Source: Fervidobacterium gondwanense DSM 13020
GTDB taxonomy: Bacteria; Thermotogota; Thermotogae; Thermotogales; Fervidobacteriaceae
NCBI RefSeq assembly: GCF_900143265.1
Contig: NZ_FRDJ01000001.1
Span: forward strand, 124,001-188,000
DNA length: 64,000 nucleotides
Direction: 5' to 3'
Shown: in pieces, positions 60,814-64,000 of the stretch
Layout: the number at the start of each line of letters is the position of its first letter
How positions within the stretch are numbered: the stretch's first letter is position 1
The notes under the pieces: generated by a model
What the model was told of the DNA's origin: nothing
The model's database searches: none
The model's input: the letters and a program-made list of their open reading frames with translations, nothing else
Made by a program: the position numbers and the translations under genes

Positions 60814-61518
60814 TCACTCTCCTTTTGTAATTTCATCTATTTTCAAATTCTTCAATCTCTCAACTTCATTTTTAATTTCTTCGACTACCTCAGGATTGAA
60901 AATCTCCTTCTTATCATTATTTTTGATTGAAAACACGATGAAAACTTTCCCCCCAAACTTTTCCCTAAATCTCTCGTGGCTTTTGTTCATTAATTCCTTC
61001 CACTTGTATATCTGTTGACTCTGTTGATAAGTTATCGGCTTTATTTGAATACCTATGTAGCTTCCTGAAACGTCTACATAGAAATCAACGTTGTACTTTC
61101 TGTCCCATTCGTCGGGTGCAGGTTTTATTGCAACATCGAGATGTTTTAACTCTAATTGGATTTTCTCGTGAATTGTATCAATCTCTGTAAGATACCCATC
61201 AAATGTTTTTTTCAAAACCAAATCTTCTATATACAAAATGCAGTCTTCTTCTGTTATTTCCTTCAACTCGGCTTGCATAACTTCCGTTATCTTTACATAC
61301 AGTCTCTGTCCCAAATCTTTTATATACTCGTGAGCATTTTGTGTGTTGCCATTAGGCTCTAAAATTTCCTTTTTTATCTTATCGAAATAGAATAATTTCC
61401 ATTCCTCGAGAGATTTTGGTTTGCACTCTCTAATCCATTCCGAAACAGGTCCAACTTTGCTTTTCTTATTTAAACCCCACCGGTTTGTAGCTATGTTCAG
61501 AATCCATTCTTTTGACAC
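60814..61518 (-). CDS. Type II restriction endonuclease, MjaI family
   Basis: The 234-residue product has a GTG start 9 bases after GGAGG, lying inside the methyltransferase gene (53 bases overlap). The N-terminus (WILNIATNRWGLNKKSKVGP, then VSEWIRECKPKSLEEWK) is that of MjaI-like enzymes, which recognise CTAG. A PD-(D/E)xK-like core is visible as WDRKYNVDFYVDVSGSYIGI followed by QIKP: the Asp of VDFYVD and the QxK pair, with Gln in place of Glu. Specificity cannot be read from sequence alone; CTAG is the family's known target. The pairing with the upstream methyltransferase makes a complete type II system. Confidence 0.8.
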   Translation of the reverse strand: MSKEWILNIATNRWGLNKKSKVGPVSEWIRECKPKSLEEWKLFYFDKIKKEILEPNGNTQNAHEYIKDLGQRLYVKITEVMQAELKEITEEDCILYIEDLVLKKTFDGYLTEIDTIHEKIQLELKHLDVAIKPAPDEWDRKYNVDFYVDVSGSYIGIQIKPITYQQSQQIYKWKELMNKSHERFREKFGGKVFIVFSIKNNDKKEIFNPEVVEEIKNEVERLKNLKIDEITKGE

Positions 61519-62782
61519 TTCGGATTTCCTCCCAAAGTCCTAAAAATTTGTTCTTATATCTGTGCTCAACTTCGAAATCTGGTACTGCAATACCTGATTT
61601 TATAAGGTAAGCGTTGATGAAGATCTTGTTTTTGAGATAAATGTATGCTATCAAAGTTCCTGAATCAACAATAACAGCACTTTCAAGCTTTAAAAACACA
61701 TTCTTACCGAGCACATACTTTTGAAGGTATTCGATGGCTTCTTTCTTTTTTTCTATCTTTATTCCGAGAAACCTTACAGCAAGGCCCGTATCGAGTTTTA
61801 GTGTACATTCGTCAATGATATCAACTACTCTATACAGTCTTTCACCAGTGAATTTTAACTTATTTGGCTCTATCTGAGGTTTTGCATCTTTGATTCTTGG
61901 AACGTAATTGTTCGTACTTTGCTCTTTAAATTCTTGCTCCCTTTCAATTATCTGGATATTTTCCGACGTTAAGAAGATGTTTTGTCCTATGCCTATCTTT
62001 GTCTTTATCATCTCTAAAAAATCTTTGTTAATTTCGTATCCAATTACATTTCTATTAAGTTCCAAAGCAACCTTTGCGGTAGTTCCACTGCCTAAAAATG
62101 GATCTAAAACCGTATCCCCAACAAATGTGAACATTTTTATAAGCCTTCTGGGAAGTTCTTCCGGAAACATAGCTTCGTGACCTATCTGCTTTGTTCCACC
62201 AAATGTCCAGTGTCCTGAAAAGTATTCTTTCCATTCTTCCTTAGAAAGTTTCGAAGCTTCTTTTACCTCTTTTGGTACCTTTTTGTTATCGCCGGGTTTT
62301 TTGAATATGAGAATGTATTCGTAATCCAATTCTACAATACCGTTTGGGGGATATGGATATGAGCCCATTACATTGGCTCCGCCTGTCGTATTCATTGTGG
62401 TCTTTTTCTGCCAGATGATAGATCCCATGAAATCAAAACCTATATCTTCACACTGGGCAATTATCTCCGCATGTATGGGAATTACTTTGTAGCGACCATA
62501 CACCACCGCTCTTGCGAATTGGTCTCCAACGTTTACACATAACCTTCCACCATTTCTCAACACACGGTAACTTTCTGACCACACACAGTAAAGCGAATTA
62601 AGATATTCGTGAAGTGTTTGACCATAACCTATCTGTCCATTCACACCGTAGTCCTTTATGTGCCAGTAAGGTGGAGATGTGACGATTAAGTCTACTTCTT
62701 CGTCGTTAACTTCCCTCATTTTTCGACTATCGCCGATTATTATTTTTGCTCTGGGTACGAAGTTGTTTTTCTGTGTCGACAT
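61466..62782 (-). CDS. DNA methyltransferase (beta class, probably N4-cytosine) fused to a nuclease-fold (SNase-like) domain
   Basis: The 438-residue product starts MSTQKNNFVPRAKIIIGDSR. Catalytic motif IV is DLIVTSPPYWHIKDYG; TSPPYW is typical of N4-cytosine enzymes. It comes before motif I-like DTVLDPFLGSGTTAKVALEL (about residue 225), so the order is beta class. Residues about 315-425 form an extra domain: RLYRVVDIIDECTLKLDTGL, AVRFLGIKIEKKKEAIEYLQ, YVLGKNVFLKLES, GTLIAYIYLKNKIFINAYLI and KSGIAVPDFE. These match the staphylococcal nuclease (TNase) fold, but the usual Asp-Thr-Pro-Glu and second Arg are lost, so it is likely inactive and may bind DNA. It protects host sites against the adjacent MjaI-type enzyme. 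Confidence 0.86.
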   Translation of the reverse strand: MSTQKNNFVPRAKIIIGDSRKMREVNDEEVDLIVTSPPYWHIKDYGVNGQIGYGQTLHEYLNSLYCVWSESYRVLRNGGRLCVNVGDQFARAVVYGRYKVIPIHAEIIAQCEDIGFDFMGSIIWQKKTTMNTTGGANVMGSYPYPPNGIVELDYEYILIFKKPGDNKKVPKEVKEASKLSKEEWKEYFSGHWTFGGTKQIGHEAMFPEELPRRLIKMFTFVGDTVLDPFLGSGTTAKVALELNRNVIGYEINKDFLEMIKTKIGIGQNIFLTSENIQIIEREQEFKEQSTNNYVPRIKDAKPQIEPNKLKFTGERLYRVVDIIDECTLKLDTGLAVRFLGIKIEKKKEAIEYLQKYVLGKNVFLKLESAVIVDSGTLIAYIYLKNKIFINAYLIKSGIAVPDFEVEHRYKNKFLGLWEEIRSVKRMDSEHSYKPVGFK

Positions 62783-62832
62783 AAAATCCTCAACTCCTGC
62801 ATAGAAACGTGAAAAAGATATACGAGCTTATA

Positions 62833-63276
62833 CTATCGTTTAATATATTCTTTTATTCTCTTTTCAATTTCCTTCTTCTTTATCTCTTCTCGCTTATCGT
62901 GGCTCTTCTTACCCTTCGCCACTGCGATCTCTACTTTAACCCTACCTTCGTTGTTGAAGTATATTTTCGTTGGTATCACCGTATATCCTTCTTGACGGAT
63001 TTTGCCCCAAATTCTGTCTATTTGTTTTCTGTGGAGCAACAACTTCCTCGGTCTTTCTGGATCGTGGTTGTAGATGTTTCCAAATCTGTAAGGAGGTATG
63101 TGCAGGTTCAACAAAAATATCTCCCCGTCTTTGACCCTGCAGAACGAGTCTTTGAAACTGGCGCCGTGTTCCCTCAACGATTTGACTTCCGTTCCAACGA
63201 GCACTATGCCAGCCTCGTAAGTTTCATCTATTATGTAGTCAGTGTATGCTTTTTTGTTAGTCGCTATTACCTTCAC
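62833..63276 (-). CDS. smpB: SsrA-binding protein SmpB
   Basis: The start chosen is GTG 63276 (MKVIATNKKAYTDYIIDETY), overlapping the yraN stop (GTGA); a GTG four codons earlier is possible. 147 residues. Motifs: EAGIVLVGTEVKSLREHGAS, FKDSFCRVKDGEIFLLNLHI, PPYRFGNIYNHDPERPRKLL and LHRKQIDRIWGKIRQEGYTV, with the basic C-terminal tail GKKSHDKREEIKKKEIEKRI that reads the decoding site. It partners tmRNA to rescue stalled ribosomes. No ssrA gene was seen in this window. Confidence 0.96.
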   Translation of the reverse strand: MKVIATNKKAYTDYIIDETYEAGIVLVGTEVKSLREHGASFKDSFCRVKDGEIFLLNLHIPPYRFGNIYNHDPERPRKLLLHRKQIDRIWGKIRQEGYTVIPTKIYFNNEGRVKVEIAVAKGKKSHDKREEIKKKEIEKRIKEYIKR

Positions 63277-63716
63277 ACGAAATCCCACCCAATATTTTCG
63301 TAATGTGTTATCTTGCCATCGATTATCTCTATCACATCAATCCGAGTCTTGTAAAGAAAATCATCCCGCCTTTTTTTCTTCAGTTCTCTATGGATATAAT
63401 ATTCTGCTACTTTGCAGATTCTCTGGTGCTTGTTTTCGTCAACTCTTTCTGATGGTCTTATCTTTCGACCAGTACCGGATTTTACTTCAACAAAGACATA
63501 CATGTTTCCTTTCTTTGCGATTATGTCGATTTCTCCGAAAGGTGTGCGGTAATTTCGACTTTCGATCTTGTATCCTTTCTTTTTAAGGTACTGTGCCGCA
63601 AGTTCTTCAGATTTCTGCCATTCTTTTACCTTTGAATTATCCGTAAATACCCGGGACTTTGATAAGCCTATTATCTTTTTCAGGAAAGTTCTCAATAATT
63701 CCATCGATGTTTTCAA
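63273..63716 (-). CDS. YraN-family (UPF0102) endonuclease-like protein
   Basis: The 147-residue product contains KSEELAAQYLKKKGYKIESR, NYRTPFGEIDIIAKKGNMYV, FVEVKSGTG and HQRICKVAEYYI, and FLYKTRIDVIEIIDGKITHY; the GEIDII and VEVK core is a PD-(D/E)xK-like nuclease signature. Members are predicted nucleases of unknown role, often next to rnhB or smpB. It overlaps gatC by 80 bases, an unusually long overlap. The family core starts only near residue 33, so a later start cannot be excluded, although no good alternative start codon was seen. Confidence 0.85.
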   Translation of the reverse strand: MKTSMELLRTFLKKIIGLSKSRVFTDNSKVKEWQKSEELAAQYLKKKGYKIESRNYRTPFGEIDIIAKKGNMYVFVEVKSGTGRKIRPSERVDENKHQRICKVAEYYIHRELKKKRRDDFLYKTRIDVIEIIDGKITHYENIGWDFV

Positions 63717-63921
63717 ACTCCACTGGTTCTTTTTCTCTTAAAATGCACGGTTCTTCAATAGGTGTGTACATTGGTTCAAGACCTTCGGTGTTGACTTCGG
63801 AAAGTATTTCGAAGTAGTTTATGATCTTTTGCAGATCGTTCTTCAGCCTGTCTTTGTCATCGAACGTTAGTCTTGATAGCTTTAGGAGATGTTCAACTAG
63901 TTTGTCATCTATCTTTATCAT
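63637..63921 (-). CDS. gatC: Glutamyl-tRNA(Gln)/aspartyl-tRNA(Asn) amidotransferase subunit C
   Basis: The 94-residue product has LVEHLLKLSRLTFDDKDRLK, DLQKIINYFEILSEVNTEGL and EPMYTPIEEPCILREKEPVE, the pattern of GatC, which stabilises the GatA/GatB complex that amidates misacylated tRNA. gatA and gatB are not in the window. Its 3' part overlaps yraN by 80 bases, and its start overlaps the end of the partial gene upstream by 17 bases. Confidence 0.93.
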   Translation of the reverse strand: MIKIDDKLVEHLLKLSRLTFDDKDRLKNDLQKIINYFEILSEVNTEGLEPMYTPIEEPCILREKEPVEFENIDGIIENFPEKDNRLIKVPGIYG

Positions 63922-64000
63922 TTCTGAGTGCCTCCTTCAGTTTCATCACATTTGTCAATAAGTCCGCCGTACCTAAGGCAGCTTTATTGTGTGCAGCCAC
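63905..64000 (-). CDS. C-terminal end of an unidentified protein, partial
   Basis: An open frame enters from the right edge and ends with TGA at 63905-63907, giving about 31 residues (AHNKAALGTADLLTNVMKLK followed by EALRNDKDR). It overlaps gatC by 17 bases. The helical, Ala/Leu-rich tail is too short to name. Confidence 0.6.
   Translation of the reverse strand: MAAHNKAALGTADLLTNVMKLKEALRNDKDR

Overview
The window looks like part of a chromosome of a thermophilic, toga-bearing bacterium of the order Thermotogales, most likely Fervidobacterium or a close relative. The reasons are the AT-rich, lysine/glutamate/isoleucine-rich proteins, the frequent GTG and TTG starts behind strong GGAGG-type ribosome binding sites, an outer-membrane export machinery combined with a Thermotogales-type gene set (RbsDACBRK, GlgC/GlgD, Hsp33), and a beta-barrel protein ending in Phe. 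The genus is inference from sequence feel; no 16S gene is present.

Region 1 (1-22.1 kb, all minus strand except for an insertion) is an exopolysaccharide locus. Transcription runs from about 22.1 kb towards position 1: a giant multi-SLBB Wza-like exporter, a Wzc-like tyrosine autokinase, a promoter, a CpsB/YwqE-type phosphatase, a WbaP/EpsL-type initiating sugar-phosphate transferase, a WbuB-like glycosyltransferase, and CapE, CapF and CapG, which make UDP-N-acetyl-L-fucosamine. Further glycosyltransferases, a membrane protein and two ruined genes follow (a WecB-type epimerase and an EpsG/Wzy-like polymerase). An IS110 element sits exactly between capF and capG and carries a strongly structured leader that could be its bridge RNA. 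The promoter-distal end (1-6.3 kb) is visibly decaying.

Region 2 (22.4-26.1 kb, plus strand) has a UDP-HexNAc 6-dehydrogenase and a large lipoprotein of about seven fibronectin-III-like domains, probably surface exposed. An IS3 element (26.1-27.3 kb) has landed inside the loop of the terminator that this gene shares with the convergent ribose operon.

Region 3 (27.3-33.1 kb, minus strand) is a complete ribose operon rbsDACBRK. Just downstream of its likely promoter is a 28-bp palindrome made of two abutting LacI-type operators.

Region 4 (33.2-37.1 kb, plus strand) is an operon-like run: TrxB-like flavoprotein, RlmN/Cfr-like radical SAM protein, methylglyoxal synthase, AI-2E-family membrane protein and RNase H-like protein.

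Region 5 (37.1-44.5 kb, minus strand) holds a secreted phosphodiester glycosidase-like protein, pyrimidine-nucleoside phosphorylase, a PhoB/PhoR-type two-component pair, a beta-barrel protein and an unknown 202-residue protein. Region 6 is hslO (plus strand).

Region 7 (45.5-64 kb, minus strand) is a long envelope and housekeeping series: gatC, yraN, smpB, an MjaI-type restriction-modification pair, deoC, glgD, glgC, a tail-anchored protein, a GNAT-like/IspF fusion, frr, uppS, cdsA, alaS, mreB, mreC, a degenerate GGDEF protein, murA and a membrane-bound WbpM/PglF-type dehydratase. Most of these genes overlap or nearly touch.

The most interesting items are the IS110 leader RNA, the methyltransferase with a nuclease-fold tail, the GNAT-like/IspF fusion, the 12-repeat SLBB exporter and the IS nested in a terminator. 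No tRNA, rRNA or CRISPR array was seen.
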